Shown here: in pieces, positions 17,823 through 26,774 of the stretch
Numbering within the stretch: the stretch's first letter is position 1
How the letters are laid out: the number at the start of each line of letters is the position of its first letter
NCBI RefSeq assembly: GCF_003605645.1
Contig: NZ_QVMU01000027.1
Span: 1 to 64,000 of the forward strand
Reading direction: 5' to 3'
From: Vibrio sinensis
GTDB taxonomy: Bacteria > Pseudomonadota > Gammaproteobacteria > Enterobacterales > Vibrionaceae
DNA length: 64,000 nt
The notes under the pieces: model-generated
Database searches by the model: none
What the model was told of the DNA's origin: nothing
Seen by the model: the letters and a program-made list of their open reading frames with translations, nothing else
Made by a program: the position numbers and the translations under genes

Positions 17823-20800
17823 TAGTATGTCCCCCACGCTTTCATTTTATTTCTCTTATGATCTTCCAATTTCATTCTAAATTCATATTCCTGTTCACTT
17901 ACCTCTGCATACAATGGAAAAGAAATTATGCCTAAATGTTGTTGAGCTTTTATCAAAGATCGCCATCTATCATCAAGAAGTTCATCATCAATATTTAAAA
18001 TTACTTCTTGCGTTAAAAAAAGTTCTATTTTTTCTTTAACCGCTTTAAATTCGAGTAAACGCCCCTCTTTATATTCTGAGGTTTTATTCGGTTCTGTTCG
18101 CGCAAATGCCTCTTCAACTAAGCGATGAATAATTGTCTTTGCCGGATCTGTCGCTAACCAACGTAAAATATTCGCTAACGAAATTTGTTGTATGGCTAGC
18201 GTTTTTTCTTTACTGTAGTTTTCTATTTGTCCACTCTCTGTAAGAATCTCAGTTTCTTCAGGCTCTCTCAACAATGTCCCAATCAACGGCCCCAGTGCTT
18301 CTGGATGCATTAATCGAACCCAATCCTGCAAGAAAGTTTCATCGCCCTGATACAGAGTGTAAGCAACAAGCCCTGCGCGTTCGGTATCAAATACTCTCAA
18401 TATATTATCGAGCGTATCCTTACCTTCAGCTAAAAACAATCCAACCTGCATCTGACTATAAAGCATCGAACGGCTAAGCATACTCATGGTATTAAAGGTT
18501 TCACTGTCAGCAATTTCAATGCGTTTATAATTACATTGACGTAATAATCGTTGAAATTGCCAAACCCACGCACTGAGTCCGTCAGGGTTAATTTCGCCTT
18601 CAACCACAAACTTTGCCCCGACGCTGCCTATTTCCATACCGATAAGAATTTTTTTATCTGCTAACCGGAAATAAAATGGTAAATTTAGCTCTACAGCGAC
18701 TTCTGATTTCGCCGCCATTTTTGCTAAAGTCATGGGTTGTGATTGATCATCAATAAGGTAATCAGGAATAGCATGCTTGCCTCTGGGCAGATGCCAATCA
18801 ATATAACAAGCCAACTCTACACCTAATTGGGCCTCTGCTTTGAGCTCAACTAATTCCGTTGTTAGCACTTCATTTCCTAAGTGATTCTCTCTTTGGTATA
18901 CATCACTGAATTCCAATCCATTCGAACCATATTTAACACTCGCTCCCAAGGCTAAGTTAGCACCAGCAAAGCCATACGCTTTAATTGAAATCCGATTTTG
19001 TAGTGCACCGAAACAGAATTGGGTAATTTTTTGCTCCCCTTCATCCTTATATTTAATGTCAAGCTCACGGTTTGGCATAACCTCAGATGCTGATGGATAA
19101 TAGAGATACTTTCTATTATTCATTGCTTGTACTAAGTTTATTTCCCCTCTTGCCAGCACGACTTCAGCTTTAGCTTCTATTTTCTGCTCACTTGAACCCT
19201 CAAAGTTACTATCACTTGCAAGCAGGTCACTTTTCACTTGCAGTTTTGTGCTTATTTCCGAACCGCCATTAACATTCAAGGTTACAAAACGAAAGAACTG
19301 CCCCTGAAGTGAATGATCAAATGGATCAATTTTTTTTCGTAATGCATCAGAATAAAGCACTTGTTCTAACGTGGCTTGCCACTCCTTGCCTTGCGTGTAG
19401 TCTTCACCCAAGGTTTCAATCTGAATATTATTTTTAATCAGTGATTGTTTAAATTCATCGTAGATAAACAAGCCACGCTCATCAAACCACCTACCCTCAA
19501 TGGGAATACGGTCAACATACTGTCTCATTGCTGCGTAATACGCGGTATCATTCTTAAGTGTCGGTGACCAATCCGGCTTTGTGATTGTTCCATCAACTTT
19601 TGGTTGTGCCAAATGGGGCAAGCTAAAATAACGGAATTGTTCAAACTGACCACCTCTACCTTGGGGGTTGGGTGCTCCTCTTAAGTATTCACGTAAGGGA
19701 AATTGATTGGTAAACAATCTATCTGATGGTTTAGCTTTGTAATCCGATGGGTTCCAAAGTAAAAAACAAGGATTCGCCATCTTTGCTATCGCAATTTGCG
19801 CTTGCTGATGCAATTGTTTAGCTTTGCTTCTTAAGCTTTTAAGCGCCTCATACTCTTCGCTTAATATATCTTTATGCGGAATTGCATAATGATTCGTCGC
19901 ATTATCAAGGGCGCTAAGCCGCTCTTGCAATGATTTTTCGAACTTATCAGAATCGATCATATAACGGTGATAGTCCGCTAATAAATCATGGCCATCCTCA
20001 CCAGAAACTTCCGCTAATGCGTATTCAGGGGTGGCGATACCTGCTAACGCCAGATTCTCTATTGCGTCAGTTAACTTCTCTAACATCGGTGATTTTTTTG
20101 CCAACGATAACTCGCTTTTGCTTAATGCGAGCTCCGCCGCTTTATGAACATCATACCCTTTAGGAAGACTTTCAATGAACGTTTTCGTTTCAACAATACG
20201 TTGTTCTAAGTTCTCAATTTGTATTTGAGGGGTCTTATCCCGTTCTTCGGCAAACGCTTCTCTAGCTCGTTTGTATTGAGCTATGTATTTTTTGATTTTC
20301 ACTTCTTTGGGAGAATACAACGCTCCGTTATCCCATACATAGCCTTGCTTTTGCGCCGCTTTACAGCCTTTTTCTAAATACTGCTCAGCTTTCCTTGTAT
20401 GCGAAGCAAATTCATCATGCCATCCTTGAACTGCGAATGAACTCATTACTCCCTGTGAGTCGAAATAAGCAATTCGATGCTTATCTTGATCTTGTATCCA
20501 TTGTTTTTCTTTTTCATACTCCAATTTATCTTGAGCTGATAAAAAATTACTTGGGTCCGCACTTAACAACCCATCAATAATGCCCGCCTGCGATAATATG
20601 AGCATCAAATTATCTTTACCTTTACTTGCGATTAACGTCTGCAATTGCTCTTCAGCACTATCAAGAAAATCACAAGCATCTTCAGTCAATAAGTAGAAAT
20701 AGTCGCCATCCATCAAGTAAGCGATATCTTTATACTTCTTAGGCTGCTTTTCTGGTTTACAGACAGCAATGGGCAACGTTGGCGTTAAAGGAAAAGCATC

Positions 20801-20851
20801 CGTGGTTGGCGTCACATCTGTGTTTGGTAAGGTTATGATTGTTTTAGGCAT
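17822..20851 (-). CDS. large candidate T6SS cargo effector of unknown activity
   Basis: A 1009-residue protein encoded between a DUF4123 adaptor and a Sel1 protein. It has no signal peptide and no obvious membrane helix. Residues about 20-340 are charged and helical with coiled-coil-like segments. About 530-740 is beta-rich, with AYGFAGANLALGASVKYG, FYFRLADKKILIGMEIGSVG and AKFVVEGEINPDG, resembling the core I recall from VasX/BTH_I2691-type T6SS effectors. About 740-1009 is helical and would carry toxicity or immunity recognition, but I see no known catalytic motif. The ATG at 20851 overlaps the adaptor stop by eight bases, with GCGGAG upstream. Confidence 0.72.
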   Translation of the reverse strand: MPKTIITLPNTDVTPTTDAFPLTPTLPIAVCKPEKQPKKYKDIAYLMDGDYFYLLTEDACDFLDSAEEQLQTLIASKGKDNLMLILSQAGIIDGLLSADPSNFLSAQDKLEYEKEKQWIQDQDKHRIAYFDSQGVMSSFAVQGWHDEFASHTRKAEQYLEKGCKAAQKQGYVWDNGALYSPKEVKIKKYIAQYKRAREAFAEERDKTPQIQIENLEQRIVETKTFIESLPKGYDVHKAAELALSKSELSLAKKSPMLEKLTDAIENLALAGIATPEYALAEVSGEDGHDLLADYHRYMIDSDKFEKSLQERLSALDNATNHYAIPHKDILSEEYEALKSLRSKAKQLHQQAQIAIAKMANPCFLLWNPSDYKAKPSDRLFTNQFPLREYLRGAPNPQGRGGQFEQFRYFSLPHLAQPKVDGTITKPDWSPTLKNDTAYYAAMRQYVDRIPIEGRWFDERGLFIYDEFKQSLIKNNIQIETLGEDYTQGKEWQATLEQVLYSDALRKKIDPFDHSLQGQFFRFVTLNVNGGSEISTKLQVKSDLLASDSNFEGSSEQKIEAKAEVVLARGEINLVQAMNNRKYLYYPSASEVMPNRELDIKYKDEGEQKITQFCFGALQNRISIKAYGFAGANLALGASVKYGSNGLEFSDVYQRENHLGNEVLTTELVELKAEAQLGVELACYIDWHLPRGKHAIPDYLIDDQSQPMTLAKMAAKSEVAVELNLPFYFRLADKKILIGMEIGSVGAKFVVEGEINPDGLSAWVWQFQRLLRQCNYKRIEIADSETFNTMSMLSRSMLYSQMQVGLFLAEGKDTLDNILRVFDTERAGLVAYTLYQGDETFLQDWVRLMHPEALGPLIGTLLREPEETEILTESGQIENYSKEKTLAIQQISLANILRWLATDPAKTIIHRLVEEAFARTEPNKTSEYKEGRLLEFKAVKEKIELFLTQEVILNIDDELLDDRWRSLIKAQQHLGIISFPLYAEVSEQEYEFRMKLEDHKRNKMKAWGTY

Positions 20852-21668
20852 GAGTATTCTCCGCAACTTGGTTGAAGAGTTCTTGTGCTCTTTGCCACTT
20901 TGCGTTGTTTGAAATTGGATTAGTTATCAATGTCATCCATGATGCATCTGTCATTACTGACAAGTTCGCCGCAAGCCATTCTGACCAGAGTGTCATGTTT
21001 TTGGTCGATAGGGGTTCTATCGCTGCCAATTGCGCCAATGATTGCGCCGCTAAAATAACGTGAGATATTGCGATGTCTTGCCACGCTGAAGATTTAGCCA
21101 ATAAATAGGTTAGGTGTTCGGCATGTAACACTTGCTCGTCTTTTTGTGTAAAAATCAGCGTTGCAGGAACGTTATATTGTGGTCTTTCAAACTGAACCCA
21201 CTTTTCACCTCGGTAGCACGGTAACCAAACCTGACTACAACCTCTCCAGCAATGAGACATTGCCGTGCTTTGTAATATGGTTCGTGCCATTGGTGGAGAA
21301 AAAAATCGAGCATACACTTTGCCTTGCGACTGTTGTTCAGCCAGTAGCATTTCTCCTAGTATCTGATTGAGGTCATCAAGACTGTGTGTACTTTCGATAA
21401 TGCAGCCCGCTAAACGGTGAAAGATATCGTCTACAAGCGATTGATTCTGCCCATTCAATCTAATGAGTAGAGGACTATATGGTATTAGCTCTCGGTATGG
21501 TGTATCACGAAAAAGGGGGCGTGACTCCATTCCTTCAACGAGTTTAAATAAGACCAATGGATCTTGGTATTGATTGACATCGACTATGATAAATAAGGGA
21601 GCTCCTTGGTGGATAGACGCTAATAACTGATTTGTCGTTGTCATTGTTGTTACCATTGTCATTTGCAT
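20844..21668 (-). CDS. DUF4123 T6SS adaptor (Tap/TEC family)
   Basis: A 274-residue chaperone that would load the downstream cargo protein onto VgrG. The N-terminal DUF4123 lobe starts near PLFIIVDVNQYQDP and contains YSPLLIRLNG (about 74-83) and ARFFSPPMARTIL (about 130-142), the Arg-Phe/Tyr-Asp/Pro region typical of the family. The C-terminal lobe (about 190-274) is alpha-helical. ATG 21668 has GAGGAG five bases upstream and overlaps the vgrG end; ATG 21662 in ATGA is an alternative. The position between vgrG and effector is the usual one for this family. Confidence 0.85.
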   Translation of the reverse strand: MQMTMVTTMTTTNQLLASIHQGAPLFIIVDVNQYQDPLVLFKLVEGMESRPLFRDTPYRELIPYSPLLIRLNGQNQSLVDDIFHRLAGCIIESTHSLDDLNQILGEMLLAEQQSQGKVYARFFSPPMARTILQSTAMSHCWRGCSQVWLPCYRGEKWVQFERPQYNVPATLIFTQKDEQVLHAEHLTYLLAKSSAWQDIAISHVILAAQSLAQLAAIEPLSTKNMTLWSEWLAANLSVMTDASWMTLITNPISNNAKWQRAQELFNQVAENTHA

Positions 21669-23740
21669 CGACACTCCTCACCCAAAGTGCATGTCCCATC
21701 ATTTTGTTGTCCACAAATCGGCAGTAAATAGACCCCCGCTTGAACGGCTTTCATAATCGCACTACCAAATTCTGGAGTAACCGATATAGGCGGCGCTAAA
21801 GCCTGAACTCCTAGCGGTAAGGCCGCGACTCGGCCACCAAAGCCGCTGCCACTACTAGCGCTTCCACCAGAATTTAAGTTGATTGCAGGGCCAACAAGGC
21901 TGACTCCAGAAGCATCGATTTTGACAAAGCTCCCACCGGCTTTTAGGGTAATCTCAGCCCCAGCTTCTATGACAATTTTTCCGCCGCTTTTGAGGTGCAC
22001 TTCACTGCCGGCATCTACCGCGTGTAAATCGCCAACTTTTTGATGAATACTGCCATCGACCACCACACTCTGGTCTTGGGTGATTTTGCTTCGGCTCTCA
22101 CCTAACACGGTCAAGTGGTCATGATTTTTGATTTCCGTGAAACGATCGTTATCCACCGTTAAGTGCTTGTCATGTTTGATATGAGTGGTGTGGTCGTTGA
22201 GTACATCCGCTTCAAAATCTTTTTGCGCATGTAAGTAGACTTTTTCTGACTGAGCTTGATCTTCAAAGCTCAGTTCGTTGAAGCCCTCTCCTTGGTGAGT
22301 TTCGCTGCGTAAAATCGTCTTGGTTTTGTGCTCGGGTAAATCGTAAGGCGGCGTGTTAGTCGCGTGGTAAGTGCGCCCAGTGACTATTGGTTGGTCTGGG
22401 TCACCATTTAAAAACGACACAATCACTTCATGCCCAATGCGTGGAATAGCCATCATGCCATATTGAGAGCCTGCCCAGCCTTGCGAAACACGCACCCAAC
22501 ACGAGCTGTGTTCATCACCGTTGGAATATCGGTCCCACGGGAAATGCAGCTTCACTCGACCATGTTCATCACAGAAGATTTCTTCCCCTTTAGGCCCCAC
22601 CACCAGGGCGATCATCGGCCCATCAACTTGAGGTTTCGCTTGGGGTTCGGCGCGCCATGTATAAATCGCGGGGATCAGAGTGAACGTATTGTGGTAAGTC
22701 GTCGCACCGTTGCCGCCGGATTCTTCTAGCGCTTGAGGCTGCTCACCTTGACGAGATACCGACACCACCAGCCATTCACGGTTAAACTCAGGGTTTAAAT
22801 GCTCTTGCAGTTTGAATCGATACCCTGCTCGTAGCAAAGGCTGATTGCTTTTACCAAAAGCTAAGTGCGCTTCACGGCGTAACGATTCAAGGCGGATTTG
22901 GCTAAACGCCTTGCCGCTTTTATCGTCTTTATAACGCCCCGGGTAATCAAAGTGTTCATAGCTATCTCGTTGATAGGCCATGTCGGTACCTTGCGGGTTT
23001 TGCAAAAATCCGTAACTTGGCTTTTTAAAACTGTAATCTTGCAGCGCGACCGACGCGGTTTCACTTTGAGTGCGTTTTTTGATGGCGGAAATATAAGGTG
23101 TATCAACCACACCACCAGAAAGTGCGTTGTAAGGCACAGGCTCACCAAGGGCAGGCAACAGCTCTGAGCTATCACTGAAAATCACTGTGTGCTTACCCTC
23201 AATGTGTTCGAAGCTGTAGACCACCCCCTCTTCCGCCGCTAAGCGCTGCACGAACGCCAAGTCGGTTTCTCGATATTGAACACAAAACTCACGCGCTTGA
23301 TAGTCACGCGACAACGCAAACGCGTAATCTTGAATGGCCATCTCCTGCAGCAATACAGAAATGATTTCCGGGACGGTCTGTTTTTGGAAAATGCGGCTGT
23401 TGTGACGTAGCGATAAACGCTCTAACGCCGGAACCAAAGTTAAAGAATAGAAAGTATGGTGATGACCAATATCACCTTGGGTAAATTGGCGCACAATGCC
23501 ATGCACACGCTGTGTCAGTTGACCATTACGATACAGTTTGAGCTCGGCCTGTTTATCAACCACATCATCAGGAAGCAAATCACTTCGACGACTGGCTAAT
23601 TTAATCTCGTAGCGAAACCCGTAACACGCTTGAGCGTGAAACACACTTTCAGATAACGACTCTTGCCCATCAAAACTGCGCACCACCAAACTGTCGTCTT
23701 GCACTCCATCAAGAGCCAGAGTGTAGGTCAATGTAGCCAT
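21659..23740 (-). CDS. vgrG: VgrG spike protein of the T6SS
   Basis: A 693-residue trimeric spike protein combining gp27-like (about 1-370) and gp5-like domains. The gp5 OB region contains EIFCDEHGRVKLHFPWDRYS and SCWVRVSQGWAGSQYGMMAIPRIGHEV (about 380-440). Repetitive HLTVDNDRFTEI-type beta-helix sequence follows at about 510-620. There is no enzymatic extension; the last 20 residues form a Cys-rich tail with C-x7-C-x5-C-x-C. It follows hcp and is translationally coupled to the adaptor. A strong AGGGA ribosome binding site supports the start. Confidence 0.97.
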   Translation of the reverse strand: MATLTYTLALDGVQDDSLVVRSFDGQESLSESVFHAQACYGFRYEIKLASRRSDLLPDDVVDKQAELKLYRNGQLTQRVHGIVRQFTQGDIGHHHTFYSLTLVPALERLSLRHNSRIFQKQTVPEIISVLLQEMAIQDYAFALSRDYQAREFCVQYRETDLAFVQRLAAEEGVVYSFEHIEGKHTVIFSDSSELLPALGEPVPYNALSGGVVDTPYISAIKKRTQSETASVALQDYSFKKPSYGFLQNPQGTDMAYQRDSYEHFDYPGRYKDDKSGKAFSQIRLESLRREAHLAFGKSNQPLLRAGYRFKLQEHLNPEFNREWLVVSVSRQGEQPQALEESGGNGATTYHNTFTLIPAIYTWRAEPQAKPQVDGPMIALVVGPKGEEIFCDEHGRVKLHFPWDRYSNGDEHSSCWVRVSQGWAGSQYGMMAIPRIGHEVIVSFLNGDPDQPIVTGRTYHATNTPPYDLPEHKTKTILRSETHQGEGFNELSFEDQAQSEKVYLHAQKDFEADVLNDHTTHIKHDKHLTVDNDRFTEIKNHDHLTVLGESRSKITQDQSVVVDGSIHQKVGDLHAVDAGSEVHLKSGGKIVIEAGAEITLKAGGSFVKIDASGVSLVGPAINLNSGGSASSGSGFGGRVAALPLGVQALAPPISVTPEFGSAIMKAVQAGVYLLPICGQQNDGTCTLGEECRCK

Positions 23741-23771
23741 GAATAATCCCTATTCTTTTTACGAAAACTGT

Positions 23772-23872
23772 CCCCTAACCACAACAGGCTGAACTCATGC
23801 ATATCCTTAATTGCATAATCATGAATGCGCATAACCGAGAATGCATTTTAGTGAACCTGTTTTGGTTAGGGG
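23772..23872 (-). other. long inverted repeat between hcp and vgrG
   Basis: CCCCTAACCACAACAGG (23772-23788) and CCTGTTTTGGTTAGGGG (23856-23872) pair over 17 bp with one mismatch; the pairing extends weakly inward through GAAC/GTGAAC. The roughly 65-base loop is itself rich in TGCAT/ATGCA palindromes. On the transcript it would be a stable stem-loop ahead of the vgrG ribosome binding site. It could set the hcp:vgrG expression ratio by partial termination or mRNA protection. Confidence 0.6.
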
Positions 23873-23989
23873 AAAAAGGCGACACGAATGCGAGTCATGT
23901 CTAACACACGCCTCACCATACGGTCGCCATACGTTTTGCTATGTCTCAACCACTTGCAGCGATGGATCCAAGTCTGCTTGAGATAAAGC

Positions 23990-24508
23990 TTACGCTTCGA
24001 TCGGCTTACGCCAATCGTCTGAGCCTGACGTCCCAGCGTTAACGTGATCCCACGTGATCTTACGGTAAGACATAGAAACGGTTAGGTTCTGGGTGAAGTC
24101 AGCATTCACTGGATCTTGACAGTGTGGCATCTCACATTGGATATCGATGATCGAGGCGTTTTCTAGCGTAGTGGTAAAGAAGTTCTCTTGCTTACCCTCG
24201 ATTGACGTGCGGTACCATTTCAAGGTCACTTCGTTCATCTTCTCGCCAGAAGCCAATGCGTTATAAAGCAGTGGAACGGCTTTATTCAAAGAAACCGTGA
24301 ATTGAAACGCTTTGTGGACACGTTGACCCGATGGCTGACCTGATTGTGGATCCGTTGGAACCGTCACGGTGTGGTCAAATTGTTGAACCAGCATTTCATC
24401 TTCATGGCCCTCTACATAAGAGTCACCAATAGAATCTGCAGTACAAGCGCCGGCTGTGATAAGCCCCTGAGTTTGACCATTGATCTGGATATAACAAGGA
24501 GTTGGCAT
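23990..24508 (-). CDS. hcp: Hcp tube protein of the T6SS
   Basis: A 172-residue protein that forms the hexameric inner tube rings and is secreted. Typical Hcp features are the start MPTPCYIQINGQTQG, the DSYVEGHEDEMLVQQFDH segment (about 28-45), VHKAFQFTVSLNKAVPLLYNAL (about 64-85), the LKWYR strand and the C-terminal VSMSYRKITWDH. AAGGA precedes the ATG. It is the first gene of the leftward auxiliary module, downstream of a sigma-54-type promoter. No sheath or baseplate genes are present, so the main cluster must be elsewhere. Confidence 0.97.
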   Translation of the reverse strand: MPTPCYIQINGQTQGLITAGACTADSIGDSYVEGHEDEMLVQQFDHTVTVPTDPQSGQPSGQRVHKAFQFTVSLNKAVPLLYNALASGEKMNEVTLKWYRTSIEGKQENFFTTTLENASIIDIQCEMPHCQDPVNADFTQNLTVSMSYRKITWDHVNAGTSGSDDWRKPIEA

Positions 24509-24655
24509 GTTTAAGTCCTTTTATTGCTTACGGATAACTCATTCGTGACTATGCATAATGGCTATGTCGTAATGGTTAATAAGTTAAGAAAAAGCTAGTG
24601 AGTGCACTTCAACGTATTGATGAACGAAACAGTCACTAACTAATAACTAACGTAA

Positions 24656-24670
24656 GCAGTAACTATGCCA
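24656..24670 (-). promoter_or_regulatory. sigma-54-type promoter of hcp
   Basis: On the minus strand TGGCATAGTTACTGC has GG and GC exactly at the -24 and -12 spacing. Transcription would begin near 24644, about 135 bases before the hcp ATG. V. cholerae hcp/vgrG clusters are known to need RpoN and the activator VasH, which fits. Confidence 0.68.
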
Positions 24671-24718
24671 AAATTAAACCTATAAAAATCAACAATTTAA
24701 AATTATGCCAATTTATCT

Positions 24719-24774
24719 GAGCAAGATCTTGCCCAGCTTGAGCAAAAAGTTGCCCAGCGGGCAAGATCTTGCTC
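24719..24774. repeat. triple dyad, likely activator binding array upstream of hcp
   Basis: Perfect 16-bp inverted copies GAGCAAGATCTTGCCC (24719-24734) and GGGCAAGATCTTGCTC (24759-24774) flank a degenerate copy, GAGCAAAAAGTTGCCC (24740-24755). Each has the dyad core GCAA-N4-TTGC and centres are about 20 bp apart, two helical turns. Centres fall roughly 83, 104 and 123 bp upstream of the predicted hcp start, the usual position of enhancer sites for a sigma-54 activator such as VasH. Confidence 0.65.
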
Positions 24775-24870
24775 GCTAGAAAATAGTGGTGAAACTCGCT
24801 GAGGAAGAGTAAAGCAGAAACTAAGTAGTAGAAGAGGTAAAGTAAACAGCATGTTTTTATGGTTCTTACT

Positions 24871-24913
24871 GATAAAAACAATAAAGGCAAAGCTTCAATA
24901 TCCGCTTTGCCTT
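24871..24913 (-). terminator. Rho-independent terminator
   Basis: On the minus strand AAGGCAAAGC and GCTTTGCCTT pair perfectly around a ten-base loop, then TATTGTTTTT follows. It ends the transcript of the small membrane protein at 24969-25355. Confidence 0.85.
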
Positions 24914-24968
24914 ATCAATAAACTCAGTGTGTATCAATGACCATCATGGAATATGACCGATCACCAAG

Positions 24969-25355
24969 TTAACTCTGCTTTCTAAGCTGAACGTAGGTTA
25001 GCGCGCTCAATGCCACAAAGAATGCCGGATCACTCCAACCAAACCCAACAAAAATGCCGGTCACTCCAGCATAAGTGGTAATGATAGCGCCGAGTAGATT
25101 GGTCACCAAAAACGCTTTTAACAATTGAGTGGCAGCCCAACCGGCTTCAATCTCACGCAAAAACAGGCTGACCGCCGCGATCCCACCTAAGAAAATTGAC
25201 GTATGTTGCGAAAGAAAATACGCATACTGGTCGTTAATCTGAAGCCCATACATCGGCCACATCAAGGTCGGAATAAAAAATAGAGCAAAAGCAAAAGTAG
25301 AATAAATCGCGCCATGCAGCGTAAAGAATTGTTTGTTGTTCATGGTGTTTGTCAT
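24969..25355 (-). CDS. small four-helix membrane protein
   Basis: A 128-residue inner-membrane protein of unknown function. Four hydrophobic segments lie at about 15-35, 49-66, 76-98 and 101-122, and the tail is short and basic. The start could also be the ATG at 25343; neither has a strong ribosome binding site. It is downstream of the YdhR-like monooxygenase gene on the same strand and divergent from a LysR gene, so it may be co-regulated with them. Confidence 0.6.
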   Translation of the reverse strand: MTNTMNNKQFFTLHGAIYSTFAFALFFIPTLMWPMYGLQINDQYAYFLSQHTSIFLGGIAAVSLFLREIEAGWAATQLLKAFLVTNLLGAIITTYAGVTGIFVGFGWSDPAFFVALSALTYVQLRKQS

Positions 25356-25452
25356 CTAATAAAGTCGATACATACTCGGTCCAATTAAAATGGCCCGAGT
25401 ATCGGTATTCAAAAGTATTGGTATAGCCGTTCGTTGTAATCGGCTCGGCGAA

Positions 25453-25761
25453 TCAGTGTGAAGTTGGCCCTTGGTTAATCATGCTCAGTGGTTGATTGAT
25501 ATCAAAAATTTGGCCACGAACTTCACTAATACCCATCTGCGTAAGCCTTGCCGTATGCATTTCCAAATAAGCCAGTGCTGAAGCTTCATCTTCAAACAGA
25601 TAAATACCACCACCTAGCTGGTCCTTTTCACTTTCTGTCCAGATTTTCCAGATCAAACCCGGCTCGTGATTAATAGACTCAGCCAATCCTACCAAAGCGG
25701 TAGACATCGCTTCACCAAATGGACCATGAAACTCAAAATCAACTTGTAGTAGCTTTGCCAT
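25453..25761 (-). CDS. ydhR: YdhR-like putative monooxygenase
   Basis: A 102-residue dimeric alpha/beta-barrel (ABM-type) protein. It is collinear with E. coli YdhR (101 residues) through blocks such as GPFGEAMS, LAESINHEPGL, WTESEKDQLGGGIYLFEDE and ALAYLEMHTARL. The biochemical substrate of YdhR is not established; the fold suggests a monooxygenase acting on aromatic or polyketide-like compounds. The ATG at 25761 (MAKLLQ) matches the family start. It is divergent from the LysR gene at 25878, which is the likely regulator. Confidence 0.85.
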   Translation of the reverse strand: MAKLLQVDFEFHGPFGEAMSTALVGLAESINHEPGLIWKIWTESEKDQLGGGIYLFEDEASALAYLEMHTARLTQMGISEVRGQIFDINQPLSMINQGPTSH

Positions 25762-25877
25762 CAATTTTCTCCAATCTGTAATTAAGTGTTTATTCGTTTC
25801 GTTAAAGCCATTCTCACCTATAAAAATTAAACAAAAAAGTTCATAATACTGCCGTTAACTGTGGAAAAAACTGACAT

Positions 25878-26774
25878 ATGAGACTTAAAACGACCTTAGA
25901 GCAATGGCAAACCTTGTTTGAAATTGAACGAGCAGGCAGCATTCAAGCTGCCGCGAATGCCATGAACAAAAGCCACACCACGCTGATTTATTCAGTGAAA
26001 AAGCTGGAAGAGCAATTGGGGGTGCCGTTAATTGAGGTACAAGGTCGCCGAGCGGTTCTGACCGATCATGGAAAAACACTGCTACGCCGTGCAGACTCAA
26101 TGTTAGAACAAGCTCGTGAACTCGAAGTGATCAGCGAACAACTAGCCAGTGGCATGGAATCAGGCATCACGGTTGCGATTGACCACTTATGCGATCCTGA
26201 TTGGCTATACCAGCCAATGGCAAACTTTTTAGCGAGCAACAGCACCACTTCGATTCAGGTTGTTGAAACGTCTTTATCTAAAACGACAGAAATGGTGATC
26301 AAAGAGTTGGCCGATATCGCAATTATCAACTTGCCCATCACGAACTACCCTGCGCAAGCTTTCGGCGTGACGAGTATGATTCCTGTGGTATCGACATTTC
26401 ATCCATTAGCCCAAAAAACCAATATTTGTTTGGCGGACATTGCGACCACCAGCCAGATTGTTGTGCGTGACTTAGGAAAAGAGTTGAGCGAGAAAGATGC
26501 TCGTGATGTGGGTTGGTTGAAGTCTCGACAGCGTATCACTGTCGATAACTTCGACCATGCTTATCGCGCCGTGACACAAGGAGTAGGTTTTTGTCGCTTA
26601 CCCGAACATATCGTGCATCAAAAAGGTGAGGGAAGACTTGTGGTTTTAGACATCGAGCACTCACAACGTTATCAAGTTGCGCTACACATTACTCTACCAA
26701 AAGGCGCGAAATCCGGCCCTGCAGCACTGAAGCTTTATCAGTTGTTGCTTACGTCTGCTCAAGAACGACGATAA
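25878..26774 (+). CDS. LysR-family transcriptional regulator
   Basis: A 298-residue protein. The N-terminal winged HTH (about 8-67) has the LysR pattern GSIQAAANAMNKSHTTLIYSVKKLEEQLG. The C-terminal effector domain runs from about 92 to 290 and contains DIAIINLP and GVGFCRLPEHIV. The divergent arrangement with ydhR and the small membrane protein suggests that it controls them. The ligand is not known. Confidence 0.9.
   Translation: MRLKTTLEQWQTLFEIERAGSIQAAANAMNKSHTTLIYSVKKLEEQLGVPLIEVQGRRAVLTDHGKTLLRRADSMLEQARELEVISEQLASGMESGITVAIDHLCDPDWLYQPMANFLASNSTTSIQVVETSLSKTTEMVIKELADIAIINLPITNYPAQAFGVTSMIPVVSTFHPLAQKTNICLADIATTSQIVVRDLGKELSEKDARDVGWLKSRQRITVDNFDHAYRAVTQGVGFCRLPEHIVHQKGEGRLVVLDIEHSQRYQVALHITLPKGAKSGPAALKLYQLLLTSAQERR

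Larger units (their letters stand above)
24509..24968. other. hcp upstream regulatory region
   Basis: 460 bases holding, from right to left on the minus strand, a terminator of the preceding gene (24871-24913), three GCAA-N4-TTGC dyads (24719-24774), a sigma-54-type promoter (24656-24670) and a leader of about 135 bases. A 75-codon open frame at 24663-24890 overlaps these elements and is not considered a gene. Confidence 0.65.

Noticed and set aside
21659..23740. Evolved VgrG with a C-terminal toxin domain
   Set aside because: After the beta-helix only a short Ala/Pro/Gly stretch and a Cys-rich tail remain, too short for a toxin domain.
24663..24890. 75-codon minus-strand open frame upstream of hcp
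   Set aside because: It overlaps the sigma-54 promoter, the dyad array and a terminator. Its internal repetition comes from the dyads, and no good ribosome binding site was seen.
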